A stretch of DNA of 64,000 nt from Bradyrhizobium sp. Gha (GTDB lineage: Bacteria; Pseudomonadota; Alphaproteobacteria; Rhizobiales; Xanthobacteraceae), in assembly GCF_900113735.1 (NCBI RefSeq), contig NZ_FOQM01000002.1:124001-188000 (forward strand), written 5' to 3'. The notes under the pieces were generated by a model. It ran no database searches. It was not told the origin of the DNA and saw nothing but the letters and a program-made list of their open reading frames with translations. The translations under genes were made by a program, and so were the position numbers. Of this stretch, positions 53,819 to 63,232 are shown in pieces (within the stretch, counting starts at the first letter, position 1; every line of letters starts with the position of its first letter).

Positions 53819-55345
53819 TCATGGGCCATCCTCCGCCCATGTTCGGCCGTCGCGTTCGATCAGCGCGACCGCGGCAGAGGGGCCCCAACTGCCCGCGACA
53901 TAGGGCCGGGGAAGCTCGTTCATCTGGCTCCACGCCCGGCGGATCGGATCAATCCAGCGCCACGCTGCTTCGACCTCGTCACGGCGCATGAACAGCGTCG
54001 CGTTGCCGCGGACCACATCCATCAAGAGCCGCTCATAGGCGTCCGGCACCGAGACGTCGAAGGCTTCCGCAAAGCTCATGTCCAGCGGGGTGTACCGCAA
54101 CCGCATGCCTCCCGGCCCGGGCTCCTTGACCATGAGACAGAGCTTGATTCCCTCGTCCGGCTGCAGGCGGATCACGAGCCGCGTCTGCAAGACCTTTCCC
54201 GACTCCGAATCGAAGATCGAATGCGGGACTTTGCGGAAGGTCACGACGATTTCGGAGCAGCGATGCTGCAGCCGCTTTCCGGTGCGCAGGTAAAAGGGAA
54301 CGCCGGTCCAGCGCCAATTCGCAACGGCAACCTTGAGTGCCACGAAAGTCTCGGTCGTACTTTGGTGATTGGCGATCTCGTCGGCGTAGCCGGGGACAGC
54401 GACGCCGTTACACGCACCGGCGCGGTATTGACCCGGCACGGTCAAGGCTGCCGCGTTCGTCTCGTCGATGCGCTCGAGCGACTTCAGGACCTTGAGCTTC
54501 TCATCGCGCACGGCATCGGCTTCGAGCGAATATGGCGGCTCCATCGCGACAAGGCACAACAGTTGCAGGAGATGGTTCTGCACCATGTCGCGGAGAGCGC
54601 CCGACGTGTCGTAGTAGGCGCCACGTTCTTCCACGCCGATGGATTCGGCGACCGTGATCTGCACATGATCGATGTGGGCGGCGTTCCACAGCGGCTCGAA
54701 CAGCGCGTTGGCAAAGCGCAGCGCCATCAGATTCTGCACGGTCTCCTTGCCGAGATAGTGATCGATCCGGTAGACGCGCTCCTCGGGGAATGTCCCGCCG
54801 ATGGTCTTATTGAGCCGGATTGCGGACTCGACGTCCTTGCCAATCGGCTTCTCGATCACGATGCGAGAGTCGCCTGTTGCGAGGCCGTAACTTCCCAATC
54901 TCTCGCAGATCGGTCCGAACAGGTGCGGTGCAGTCGCTAGATAATGGACCTGAACGCGTTCGGCGTAGTGCGACAGGGCGGCTGCGAGTTCGGCCCATCC
55001 GTTTTCACCCTCTGCATCGGCGGCCATGTAGTTGAGGCGCGCGAGGAAGCGATCGAGTACGGGGCCGGTGGTTTTCGATTCCGGCACATGCTCCAAGATC
55101 GCCGCGCGCACCATTGCGAGGAATTCGTCCCGGGGCATCGGGCCGCGTGCAACGCCGAAAATGGTGGCCGCATCGGGCAGCTGGCCGGCGAAATCGCGGC
55201 GAAACAGCGCCGGTAACAGCTTGCGGCGCGCAAGATCGCCGGTCGCTCCGAAGACGGTCAGGACAAAGGGAGCCACCGGAATCACGCGGCTGGTCACGCT
55301 CGCCCGCTTCTCAATTCCAACAGATGCTATGCCGCCATCTTGCAT
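53819..55345 (-). CDS. zwf: Glucose-6-phosphate dehydrogenase
   Basis: NAD(P)-dependent oxidation of glucose 6-phosphate to the lactone, 508 residues. [16 protein letters not shown] (33-48) is the cofactor motif, EKPIGKD (165-171) the conserved substrate loop, RIDHYLGKE (193-201) the active site with His196 as base. The ATG at 55345 starts three bases after the kinase stop, so the two are coupled. The lactonase gene pgl, which often follows zwf, is absent here. Confidence 0.97.
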   Translation of the reverse strand: MQDGGIASVGIEKRASVTSRVIPVAPFVLTVFGATGDLARRKLLPALFRRDFAGQLPDAATIFGVARGPMPRDEFLAMVRAAILEHVPESKTTGPVLDRFLARLNYMAADAEGENGWAELAAALSHYAERVQVHYLATAPHLFGPICERLGSYGLATGDSRIVIEKPIGKDVESAIRLNKTIGGTFPEERVYRIDHYLGKETVQNLMALRFANALFEPLWNAAHIDHVQITVAESIGVEERGAYYDTSGALRDMVQNHLLQLLCLVAMEPPYSLEADAVRDEKLKVLKSLERIDETNAAALTVPGQYRAGACNGVAVPGYADEIANHQSTTETFVALKVAVANWRWTGVPFYLRTGKRLQHRCSEIVVTFRKVPHSIFDSESGKVLQTRLVIRLQPDEGIKLCLMVKEPGPGGMRLRYTPLDMSFAEAFDVSVPDAYERLLMDVVRGNATLFMRRDEVEAAWRWIDPIRRAWSQMNELPRPYVAGSWGPSAAVALIERDGRTWAEDGP

Positions 55346-55348
55346 TCG

Positions 55349-56320
55349 TCAGCCTCTCGGATGTGGATTCAGGCTCGCCGTGATGTCGTCCGCAGTCGGC
55401 AGATCGGCGCCGCTGCGCGAAACCGTGACTGCGGCGGCGATCGTCGCATAAGCGAGCAGGTCGCGGATGTCCGACAGTTCGAGCGCCGCGATCGCCTCAG
55501 GATGGAGCCTTCCGGTCTTGGCGAGTTGCGCGAGCAGGGCGGCGTGGAAAGTATCGCCGGCGCCGACGGTGTCACGCACGACGACGTGCCGACCCGGCAC
55601 GGACACGCTGCCCGCGCCGGAAAACGCGGTCGCGCCCTTCGCTCCCTCGGTAACGACCACGAGGCGCGCCCCGCAGCTCAGCCAGTAAGTGGCGGCGTCG
55701 GCGATTGACACGCGACCGCCCCACGCAACGCGGATGTCCTCGTCACTCGCCTTGATCATGGTGGCCGTCCGGTAGAATCGTTCCGCAGCGACGGCCCAGC
55801 GTTGCAGATTGCCAACGACGCTCAAACGCAGGTTCGGATCGACGCTGATGACGCGACGCCCTTGCTCGCGTTGGGCGAGCGCGGCATATGCGGTGCCGAC
55901 CGGTTCAACCGCCAGGCAATAGGAACCGAAGGTCAGGGCTTGAATGTCGTCCGGCAGCGCCGTGGGCAGATCCGCAGGCTGGAGCGAGCGATCCGCCGCA
56001 CCCTCGCCATGGAACGCGTAGTTTGGCTGACCGTCATCGGCAGTCGCCACGACCGATATCGTGGAGAGCCGGTCAGTGCGGACGAGAAAGCGATCGTCGA
56101 CTCCTTCGCGTGCGAGGGCCTCTGCGAGGAACACGCCGAATCGATCGCGCGAGATGCCACCGAGAAAGGCCGTTCGAACGCCAAGCCGCGCCAGGCCAAC
56201 AGCGACGTTGAACGGAGAGCCTCCGGCAACGGCGCGGGCCGGCATTTCCGTTGCCTCGGCTGCCTGCACAAACAGATCGATGAGCGCTTCGCCGCAAACG
56301 AGAATCACGATGCTGCTCAC
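55349..56320 (-). CDS. PfkB-family sugar kinase, probably fructokinase
   Basis: 323-residue ribokinase-family enzyme. It begins IVILVCGEALIDLF, has the substrate motif GGSPFNVAVGLARLG (33-47) and the C-terminal signature DTVGAGDTFHAALL with catalytic Asp256. Bacterial fructokinases of this family begin the same way. The context (FrcBCA-type importer, zwf, edd) supports fructose as substrate. The GTG at 56320 overlaps the ROK gene stop as GTGA. Confidence 0.88.
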   Translation of the reverse strand: MSSIVILVCGEALIDLFVQAAEATEMPARAVAGGSPFNVAVGLARLGVRTAFLGGISRDRFGVFLAEALAREGVDDRFLVRTDRLSTISVVATADDGQPNYAFHGEGAADRSLQPADLPTALPDDIQALTFGSYCLAVEPVGTAYAALAQREQGRRVISVDPNLRLSVVGNLQRWAVAAERFYRTATMIKASDEDIRVAWGGRVSIADAATYWLSCGARLVVVTEGAKGATAFSGAGSVSVPGRHVVVRDTVGAGDTFHAALLAQLAKTGRLHPEAIAALELSDIRDLLAYATIAAAVTVSRSGADLPTADDITASLNPHPRG

Positions 56321-57555
56321 TCCTTGAAGAGCACGTCGTAGTCGCGGGCGAATGCCGCGAGCAACGGCAAGGCCGCGCCGCCAATCGCGCGCGCATCACG
56401 CCCGATCGAGCCTTCGACCACCACGGCTTCGGTGAGGCCCTGACGGTCCATGTCGGCCCAATATTCGTTTGTGCGCGCAACGAGCCGTCGACGCACATCG
56501 AGCGGAAAGGCCCCGTCGATGATGACGGCTTCGAAGTCGATAACCGCCAGCAATGCGGCGGTCGCTTGTGCCAGCGCCTGGGCAGCTTCGGCAATCCAGC
56601 CTTCCAGCGGTTCATCGAAGCTCGACCAGTCGTCGGGCGACAGCCAGATATCCGTGCTCTGGCGGCCCGCGGCGATCAGACGTCGCTCCAGCCGGTAGAT
56701 GGAGGCGGTGCGGATCAGCTGTTGAAGGCTTGCCGCACCATTTTCCTCGCGTCGCATGATCGGCATCGAGCCAAGCGCGCCGGCATTGCCGCTGCGGCCA
56801 GGGAAGAGGCTGCCGTTGAGAGCGATGCCGCCGCCGACGAATGCGCCGATATAGAAATAAGCGAAGTCGCGATAAGCAGCCCCGGCACCGAAGTTGAGTT
56901 CCGCCGCACATGCCGACGTTGCGTCGTTGCAGACGCGCACCGGCCACGGGGCGAAGCGGCGCGAAAGCTCGGCGGCAACGTTGAAGTTCCGCCATTTCCC
57001 GAGCAGGCCCGGCGGCGTTTGCAAATCCGCTTCCCAGTTCCACAACTCGAAGGGCATCGCGACGCCCATGCCGCTAATTCTGCGTTGCTGAGATTCAGGC
57101 AGTTCGTTGAGCAGACCCGGCATCTCGCGTTCTACAAACGCGACGATGTCTTCAGGGAGGGGAAAGGAATAAATCGTGCGGCGCCTGGCGCGAATTCCGG
57201 CAGTGAAATCCATCAAGACCAGGTCAGAACTGCGCCGGCCGATCATCAGACCGACTCCGAAGGCACCGTCCGGGTTGAGCGAATAAGGAACGGAAGGTTG
57301 TCCGATGCGCCCTCGTTGCGGCTCGCCCGCGAGTAGCAGGCCATCAGCCTCCAGCCGGTTGATGATCACCGTGGTGGTCTGGGTGGACAGGCCGGTCATG
57401 CGGGCGATCTCGACCTTGGCAAGACCGCGGTGGCGCCGAATGAGCGAAAGGATCAGGCGCTCGTTATAAAGCCTCACGCCCGACTGGGTGGTGCCGCGGC
57501 TCTCGCCCCACGACGCTGCCTGCGAATTCCCCGCAACCGATCCTGTTTTGTCCAT
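56317..57555 (-). CDS. ROK family transcriptional regulator
   Basis: 412-residue repressor of the NagC/XylR/Mlc type: an N-terminal winged helix (LAKVEIARMTGLSTQTTTVIINRLEADGLL, near residues 45-75) and a ROK sugar-kinase-like C-domain. The zinc-binding cysteine motif of the family (C-x-C-G-x2-G-C) is not seen in the expected place after GNAGALGSMPIM; the segment reads RREENGAASLQQLI. It is divergent from the sugar importer and first in the operon with the kinase, so it is the likely regulator of both, with fructose or a phosphorylated form as effector (inference). Confidence 0.88.
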   Translation of the reverse strand: MDKTGSVAGNSQAASWGESRGTTQSGVRLYNERLILSLIRRHRGLAKVEIARMTGLSTQTTTVIINRLEADGLLLAGEPQRGRIGQPSVPYSLNPDGAFGVGLMIGRRSSDLVLMDFTAGIRARRRTIYSFPLPEDIVAFVEREMPGLLNELPESQQRRISGMGVAMPFELWNWEADLQTPPGLLGKWRNFNVAAELSRRFAPWPVRVCNDATSACAAELNFGAGAAYRDFAYFYIGAFVGGGIALNGSLFPGRSGNAGALGSMPIMRREENGAASLQQLIRTASIYRLERRLIAAGRQSTDIWLSPDDWSSFDEPLEGWIAEAAQALAQATAALLAVIDFEAVIIDGAFPLDVRRRLVARTNEYWADMDRQGLTEAVVVEGSIGRDARAIGGAALPLLAAFARDYDVLFKE

Positions 57556-57640
57556 CCGCGGCCTCCAAGCTCCGTGTTTTGCTGTGCCGAGGTCTTATGG
57601 CCGATCCCAAGCGGTCACTCCTCACATGAACGCAGCTGGG

Positions 57641-57706
57641 GCGTCTGTCAATTAATAAATCGGAATGATTTATTTATTGACAGGCGCCTTCGCATGCTTC
57701 TAGGAT
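57641..57706. promoter_or_regulatory. Divergent promoter/operator region of the fructose system
   Basis: Inverted repeat with 21-base arms (57641-57661 and 57667-57687, 19 of 21 matching) and a five-base spacer. Each arm contains TTGACA on the outward strand: 57677-57682 for the importer and 57651-57646 for the ROK operon. For the importer, TAGGAT (57701-57706) follows after 18 bases as -10. A -10 for the ROK side is not convincing (CATGTG, 57628-57623). The arms AATTAATAAATC/GATTTATTTATT are AT-rich like ROK operators. Confidence 0.75.
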
Positions 57707-57758
57707 CGTCAGAACGCGGTCCAGCCGCGGCCAACAAGTGTTCCAGGGGAGAGAAACC

Positions 57759-58778
57759 ATGCGTCAATCAATCAGTCTCGTCGCTGCACTCGCGCTTACT
57801 CTCGGCGCCGGCAGCGCTTATGCGGCCGACAAGCCGATCGTCGGCCTGATCACCAAGACGAACACGAATCCGTTCTTCGTGAAGATGAAGGCTGGCGCGG
57901 AACAGGCGGCGAAATCCAACGACGTCGAGCTGCGCTCCTTCGCCGGAAAGGTCGATGGCGACAATGAGAGCCAGGTCGCAGCAATCGAGAACCTGATCGC
58001 GGCCGGCGCCAAGGGTATCCTGATCACGCCGAACGATTCCCGCGCCATCGTGCCGGCCGTCGAGAAGGCGCGCGCTGCGGGCATTGTGGTCATTGCTCTC
58101 GATACCCCGCTCGATCCCGCCAATGCTGCGGACGCAACCTTTGCCACCGACAATTTCCTGGCCGGCCAGATGATCGGGCAGTGGGCTGCCAAGATGCTGG
58201 GAGCCAAGGCGGCATCCGCCAAGATCGCGCTGTTGGACCTCAACGTGAACCAGATCTCGGTGGACGTCGCCCGCGATCAGGGCTTCCTCAAAGGCTTCGG
58301 CATCGATCTCGGCAATCCCGCCAAGATCGGTGACGAGAAGGATGCGCGCATCGTTGGACATGATGTGACGCTCGGCAGCGAGGAGGGCGGCCGCAAGGCG
58401 ATGGAGAATCTGCTGCAGAAGGATCCGGGCATCTCGCTGGTCTACACCATCAACGAGCCGGCAGCTGCGGGTGCTTACGAGGCGCTGCGTTCAGTCGGCC
58501 GCGACAAGGACGTGCTGATCGTGTCCGTGGACGGCGGCTGTCCCGGCGTGCGCAATGTGAAGGACGGCGTGATCGGCGCCACCTCCATGCAGTTTCCGTT
58601 GCTGATGGCTGCGAAGGGCGTCGAGGCGGTGAAGGTCTACGCCACGGGCGGCGGCAAACCCAAGGCGTCGCCTGGTCTCGACTTCTTCAACACCGGCGTC
58701 GAACTCGTCACCGACAAGCCGGCCGGCGAACTTCCATCGATCGACAGCGCGGCAGCATTGAACAAGTGCTGGGGTTGA
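57759..58778 (+). CDS. frcB: Sugar ABC transporter substrate-binding protein, FrcB-like
   Basis: Periplasmic sugar-binding protein of the RbsB/FrcB group, 339 residues. The ATG at 57759 follows AGGGGAGAG and starts a signal peptide ending at SAYAADKP. The mature N-terminus [28 protein letters not shown] is typical for this family. Together with a FrcC-like permease and a short FrcA-like ATPase it matches the frcBCA fructose importer of Sinorhizobium; ribose or mannose binding cannot be excluded. Confidence 0.88.
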   Translation: MRQSISLVAALALTLGAGSAYAADKPIVGLITKTNTNPFFVKMKAGAEQAAKSNDVELRSFAGKVDGDNESQVAAIENLIAAGAKGILITPNDSRAIVPAVEKARAAGIVVIALDTPLDPANAADATFATDNFLAGQMIGQWAAKMLGAKAASAKIALLDLNVNQISVDVARDQGFLKGFGIDLGNPAKIGDEKDARIVGHDVTLGSEEGGRKAMENLLQKDPGISLVYTINEPAAAGAYEALRSVGRDKDVLIVSVDGGCPGVRNVKDGVIGATSMQFPLLMAAKGVEAVKVYATGGGKPKASPGLDFFNTGVELVTDKPAGELPSIDSAAALNKCWG

Positions 58779-58889
58779 TCGGCTCGCCAAAGCGTCCCCG
58801 ACACCGACGGGCGCCCGGAGGGCGGGCGCCTGAGAATGCCGCAAACGTCCGCTCCGAAGCTGGCTCGGTACGCAATGAGGAAACCGGTG

Positions 58890-59972
58890 ATGACCGAAAT
58901 CGGAAATGCCCACCCTGGTGGTCAGGCTTTCGAGCTCGTGCTCGACAAGAGCGAAAACCGCGTGGCCGAATTCGAGGTCCGTGCGAAATCGCCGCTGCAG
59001 AAACTGCAGCACCTTCTCCACGCCAATCCCACGGCGGTCCCGGCGATCGTGCTCCTGCTCAGCGTTGCGGTGTTCGGATTGATCGTCGGGCCGCGCTTTC
59101 TGTCGCTGTTCAATCTGTCGCTGATCATTCAGCAGGTGACGATCATCGGCGTGATCGGGGTTGCCCAGACCCTGATCATCATCACCGCAGGCATCGATCT
59201 GTCGGTCGGGGCCGTCATGGTGCTGTGCTCCGTGATCATGGGCAAGCTTGCGATCACAATGGGGCTCGCGGCGCCGCTGGCGCTGCTGATCGGCCTTGCC
59301 GTGGGCGCGGGCTGCGGGGCGATGAACGGGGTGCTGGTGACGCGCCTCAAGCTGCCTCCCTTTATCGTCACGCTCGGGACCTGGTCGATCTTCTTCGCCC
59401 TCAATCTCTGGTACTCGGCGTCCGAGACCATCCGCTCCCAGGACGTGGCGAAAGCCGCCCCGCTGCTGCAGGCACTCGGAACGCCGGTGGACGTCTTCGG
59501 CGCGCGCTTCACCTACGGCTCATTTTTCATGCTGGGACTCGTTGGGTTCATTTGGTTCGTGCTCAATCGCACTGCCTTCGGACGTCACCTCTATGCGGTG
59601 GGTGACGATCCCGATGCGGCGCGGCTGGCCGGTATCCGAACCGGCCGTATCCTCTTCGCCGTCTATGTGATCGCCGGCATGATCTGCGCGCTCGGCGCCT
59701 GGGCGCTGATCGGGCGCATTGGCTCGATCAGCCCGCAAGCCGGCCAGACCGCCAATCTCGACAGCATCACCGCGGTGGTGGTCGGCGGCGCCAGCCTGTT
59801 CGGCGGCCGTGGTTCGATCATCGGCACGCTGATCGGCGCCCTGATCGTCGGCGTATTCCGCAACGGGCTGGCGCTGTCGGATGTCGACGTGCTCTGGCAG
59901 GAATTCGCAGTCGGCTGGCTGATCATCGTTGCAGTGGCCCTCGATCAATGGATTCGCAAGGTGTCGGCATGA
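58890..59972 (+). CDS. frcC: Sugar ABC transporter permease, FrcC-like
   Basis: 360-residue permease with about eight to ten hydrophobic segments. It has the RbsC-class loop motif (AGIDLSVGAVMVL near residue 115) and late VVVGGASLFGGRGSIIGT, hallmarks of the CUT2 permease family. The ATG at 58890 is chosen because GAGGAAACC lies at good spacing; ATGs at 58836 and 58875 are upstream alternatives. It acts with the adjacent ATPase; the 4-bp stop/start overlap (ATGA) ties them together. Confidence 0.9.
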   Translation: MTEIGNAHPGGQAFELVLDKSENRVAEFEVRAKSPLQKLQHLLHANPTAVPAIVLLLSVAVFGLIVGPRFLSLFNLSLIIQQVTIIGVIGVAQTLIIITAGIDLSVGAVMVLCSVIMGKLAITMGLAAPLALLIGLAVGAGCGAMNGVLVTRLKLPPFIVTLGTWSIFFALNLWYSASETIRSQDVAKAAPLLQALGTPVDVFGARFTYGSFFMLGLVGFIWFVLNRTAFGRHLYAVGDDPDAARLAGIRTGRILFAVYVIAGMICALGAWALIGRIGSISPQAGQTANLDSITAVVVGGASLFGGRGSIIGTLIGALIVGVFRNGLALSDVDVLWQEFAVGWLIIVAVALDQWIRKVSA

Positions 59973-60760
59973 GCATTGAAACCAGCACTCCCCAGCCGGT
60001 TCTGCAAGCGCGCGGTCTCGTCAAGCGCTATGGTCGTGTGACCGCGCTCGATGATGCCGATTTCGATCTCTACCCCGGTGAAATCCTCGCCGTCATTGGA
60101 GACAACGGCGCGGGAAAATCCTCGCTGATCCGCGCGCTTTCCGGAGCGCTCGTTCCCAACGCGGGCGAGATCAGGCTTGACGGCACCCCCGTCGCGTTCC
60201 GCTCGCCTCTCGATGCGCAGGCTGCAGGCATCGAGACGGTTTATCAGACGTTGGCGCTGTCTCCGAGTCTGTCGATCGCCGACAACATGTTTCTCGGACG
60301 CGAATTGCGCCGTACGGGACCACTCGGCACGGTCTGCCGCATGCTCGATCGCAAAGCCATGCAGCGCATCGCCCGCGAGAAGCTCACGGAGCTTGGCCTC
60401 ATGACGGTTCAGAACATCAATCAGCGCGTCGAGACGCTCTCGGGCGGGCAGCGCCAGGGCGTAGCGGTGGCAAGGGCTGCGGCCTTCGGCTCGCGCGTGG
60501 TGATCCTGGACGAGCCGACTGCGGCGCTCGGGGTCAAGGAATCCCGTCGTGTGCTCGAACTGATCCTCGACGTGAGGCGGCGAGGTCTGTCGGTCGTCCT
60601 GATCAGCCACAACATGCCGCACGTGTTCGAGATCGCCGATCGTATCCACATCCATCGGCTCGGCCGGCGGCTCACTGTGATCGATCCCAAGTCCTATACG
60701 ATGTCGGATGCCGTCGCCTTCATGACCGGCGCGCGCGCGCCGGTCGAAGCGGCGGCCTGA
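59969..60760 (+). CDS. frcA: Sugar ABC transporter ATP-binding protein, FrcA-like
   Basis: 263-residue ATPase with a single nucleotide domain, as in FrcA (the RbsA-type ATPases have two). GDNGAGKS (44-51) is Walker A, LSGGQRQGVAVARA the signature and VVILDEPTAALG Walker B. The ATG overlaps the stop of frcC. The single-domain length is the strongest reason to prefer the Frc name over RbsA. Confidence 0.92.
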   Translation: MSIETSTPQPVLQARGLVKRYGRVTALDDADFDLYPGEILAVIGDNGAGKSSLIRALSGALVPNAGEIRLDGTPVAFRSPLDAQAAGIETVYQTLALSPSLSIADNMFLGRELRRTGPLGTVCRMLDRKAMQRIAREKLTELGLMTVQNINQRVETLSGGQRQGVAVARAAAFGSRVVILDEPTAALGVKESRRVLELILDVRRRGLSVVLISHNMPHVFEIADRIHIHRLGRRLTVIDPKSYTMSDAVAFMTGARAPVEAAA

Positions 60761-60792
60761 TGTGTTGACTTTTGACTTCCGGGCGGCGATGC

Positions 60793-60967
60793 CTACCCCT
60801 TCAGGTGCATTCGCGCAAAGCTCGCAGCCTCCTCGATCGAGGCCATGCCCTCGTCGGGCATCGGTGCGAAGAGCTGCCAGGAATGGCACATACCGTCCCA
60901 GACCTTGAGCTCTGCGGTGCCGCCGGCCTCACTCAGCCTTTTGGCGAGGGTGATGCTGTCGTCCAGC
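60793..60967 (-). pseudogene. C-terminal remnant of an alpha/beta hydrolase
   Basis: Minus-strand frame ending at TAG 60795-60793 reads HELDDSITLAKRLSEAGGTA, ELKVWDGMCHSWQLFAPMPD and EEAASFARMHLKG, which is the last part of a GDXG-type esterase (the catalytic His region is GMCHSW). The frame is closed upstream by a TAG in the direction of 60995 and no N-terminal part remains. The rest of the gap (60761-61080) shows no intact gene. Confidence 0.7.
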
Positions 60968-61080
60968 TCATGTGCTCGCCCGTTCGGCTACGCGCTGGCC
61001 GCCGGGGCCATGGCCGATCTCTGGAGGGACGCGATCGGCACCATGGACATCAGCCCCGCACGGAGCTTCGCCTCATGGCC

Positions 61081-61959
61081 TCAGCTCAACGCGTGACCGG
61101 CTAGCCCGTACACCCACGGCTCGTTTTCCTTTCGGTTCAGGAATCGCCGACCCTTAGACATCGTTGTGACGGTCTCGCTTATCCCGAGGCGGCTTTGTTG
61201 AAGGAAGTCGGCAAACAGACCTGTCTGCTCCCGCGTATCGACGCGGACGAAGTGCCCCGCGAGATCCTTGAGATGCACCGCGGTGAGATGGATCGCGTCA
61301 CAATCATTGCTGGCGATGATGGGGCCGATCACATGACCGCGCCCGAATTCGCGCTTCATGGAAAAACCGACCGCCTCCCCGCCGCGGCGCAGGACGGAGA
61401 TCGAGGCACCTTCAGAAAGCAATGCGAGCACCTTTTGTCGGTTGGTTCCGAACGCGCGCTCATCCAGTGCCGCGATCTCTCCGATGTCCGCAGCGGAAAG
61501 CGAGCTCAATTCACCGGCCAGAGCCGGCACCGGCGGAGGGGGTGAGACGACCTCGCCTTGCCACTGATACACGGTGGCTTCCTTCGTGAACCCCAGCGAC
61601 AGATACAGATGATAGGCGGCATGGGTTGAGTTGAGGGTCAAATTCCGATCGCCACACCGCTCGAAAACCTGCTCCATGAGCCAGCGGCCGGTACCTTGTG
61701 CCTGGGTTCGGGGCGATGTGATCACCAAGCCGATGGTCGCGAATTCGTGGCCGCAAGGGAACCACATCGCGCTGCCGAACACGCGCCCTATGCCATCAAC
61801 GGCGACGATGCCATGACCGGCGCGGCGCAAAAATTCCCAATCCTTGGGTCGATGCGGCCAGCCGACACCGATCGAAAGGGCGTGGAGGAGCTTCACATCA
61901 ACGTCGTTGATGTCCTTGGCCGCCAGTTCAAAGGACTTCACGCGTACCGTTCGTCCCAT
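61081..61959 (-). CDS. GNAT family N-acetyltransferase, two-domain
   Basis: 292 residues. The N-terminal half is a GNAT domain with acetyl-CoA loop ITSPRTQAQGTGRWLMEQVF (the Q/R-x2-G-x-G/A motif) and YHLYLSLGF. The C-terminal ~130 residues resemble the second GNAT-like domain found in Acetyltransf_18-type proteins. GGATGAGC precedes the ATG at 61959. The acetylated molecule is unknown. Confidence 0.85.
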   Translation of the reverse strand: MGRTVRVKSFELAAKDINDVDVKLLHALSIGVGWPHRPKDWEFLRRAGHGIVAVDGIGRVFGSAMWFPCGHEFATIGLVITSPRTQAQGTGRWLMEQVFERCGDRNLTLNSTHAAYHLYLSLGFTKEATVYQWQGEVVSPPPPVPALAGELSSLSAADIGEIAALDERAFGTNRQKVLALLSEGASISVLRRGGEAVGFSMKREFGRGHVIGPIIASNDCDAIHLTAVHLKDLAGHFVRVDTREQTGLFADFLQQSRLGISETVTTMSKGRRFLNRKENEPWVYGLAGHALS

Positions 61960-62296
61960 TCAGCTCATCCGTTCCTTGCGGCAACAAGCTCGTGGCCTAT
62001 TGCGCTCGCCGGCCTTCTGTTGCGTGCTGCACAAGCCCGTTTTGCAGCAGCATAACGCGGAAGGCCAGCAGGTTTCGCCTGTTTGGCAGGTGGTATTCGG
62101 AATGTTCCGCCGCCAGCGCAACTCGATTCAGCAGGGAAAGCTCCTGGTTGCGGCCTATCGAGATCCGGCAACAGCAGGCAGGGTGAGCCCCAGTGAATGT
62201 TGAAGGCTTTGCTGGAGGGCGCGCCGCCCTTCCAGCCCTCAGTGGTCGGCCGGGCCGGTCTCAAGGCCCGGCATCCCGGGCGAGGACCTGAGATCG
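61960..62296 (+). other. Intergenic region with a hairpin before the dehydrogenase gene
   Basis: About 340 bases without a recognised gene. A perfect 8-bp stem GCCGGGCC/GGCCCGGC (62249-62256 and 62265-62272) with an eight-base loop stands about 25 bases before the ATG at 62297, just upstream of its ribosome site (GAGGACC). It has no T-run, so a terminator is unlikely; a role in leader RNA structure is possible. Confidence 0.5.
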
Positions 62297-63220
62297 ATGG
62301 CGTTCCTTTTCAATTCCGATGCTGCTCGGGGGGCAATTTTCCGGCAGGCCTTTGCGCGCGAGCTCCCTGATCTCGAATTCTATCATTCCGGTGAATGCGT
62401 CGATCCGGCAAAGGTACGCTACCTGCTGACCTGGACCGTACCCGATCATGTCGAGCGGTTTCGAAATCTGGAAGTGCTGTTTTCCATCGGTGCCGGGGTC
62501 GATCAATTCAAGCCGGAGACCATATCCGACCGCGTCAAACTCGTGCGCATGGTTGAAGGCGGCATCATACGCATGATGCAGGAATATGTCGTGCTCGGCG
62601 TGCTGACGCTCCACCGCGAGATGCTGGCCTATCGGGAGCAGCAGAGAAAGGGTCTATGGCAAGCCCTTGCAAGTGTTCAGCCGACCGGTCGGCGCGTGGG
62701 CTTCCTGGGCCTTGGGATGCTGGCGCAAGCCGCGATCGACCGCCTGAAGCCCTTTCAATTTCCTCTCGCAGCGTGGAGCCGCAGCAAGAAGGAGGTCGAC
62801 GGTGTCACCTGCTTCCATGGCGAGGACCAGCTCGGCAGTTTCCTGCAAGGAACGGATATCCTGGTCTGTCTTCTGCCCCTGACGCGGCAAACGAGCGGCA
62901 TCATGAATGCAAGGCTCTTCTCGCTTTTGCCGGCGGGAGCGAGGCTGCTCCATGTCGGGCGCGGCCCGCAGCTCGACCACGGTGCACTCATCGAAGCGCT
63001 CGACAGCGGGCACCTCGCGGGCGCCATGCTCGACGTCACCGATCCCGAGCCATTGCCAGAGAATGACCCACTCTGGTCGCATCCGAAGGTGATCATCACG
63101 CCACATATCGCGTCCGTGACTCAACCGGATACGGCGGCACAATCCGTCATAGAGAACATCCGGCGCCACCGTGCGGGACTGGATCCGATCGGCCTCGTCG
63201 ATCGAACACTCGGCTACTAA
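62297..63220 (+). CDS. 2-hydroxyacid dehydrogenase, GhrA-like
   Basis: 307-residue D-isomer-specific 2-hydroxyacid dehydrogenase of the glyoxylate/hydroxypyruvate reductase A type. NAD-binding GFLGLGMLA (135-143) and the catalytic triad Arg222 (VGRGPQLD), Glu251 (DPEPLP) and His270 (TPHIAS) are all present. It is followed after 12 bases by a cupin and then a gabD-like gene, probably one operon. Substrate not certain. Confidence 0.88.
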   Translation: MAFLFNSDAARGAIFRQAFARELPDLEFYHSGECVDPAKVRYLLTWTVPDHVERFRNLEVLFSIGAGVDQFKPETISDRVKLVRMVEGGIIRMMQEYVVLGVLTLHREMLAYREQQRKGLWQALASVQPTGRRVGFLGLGMLAQAAIDRLKPFQFPLAAWSRSKKEVDGVTCFHGEDQLGSFLQGTDILVCLLPLTRQTSGIMNARLFSLLPAGARLLHVGRGPQLDHGALIEALDSGHLAGAMLDVTDPEPLPENDPLWSHPKVIITPHIASVTQPDTAAQSVIENIRRHRAGLDPIGLVDRTLGY

Positions 63221-63232
63221 CAGGAAAATGCC

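Noticed and set aside
60972..61096. Short plus-strand frame ending GTMDISPARSFASWPQLNA at 61096
   Set aside because: The composition looks protein-like and it may be the end of a lost gene, but no family was recognised and no start is visible, so it is not annotated.
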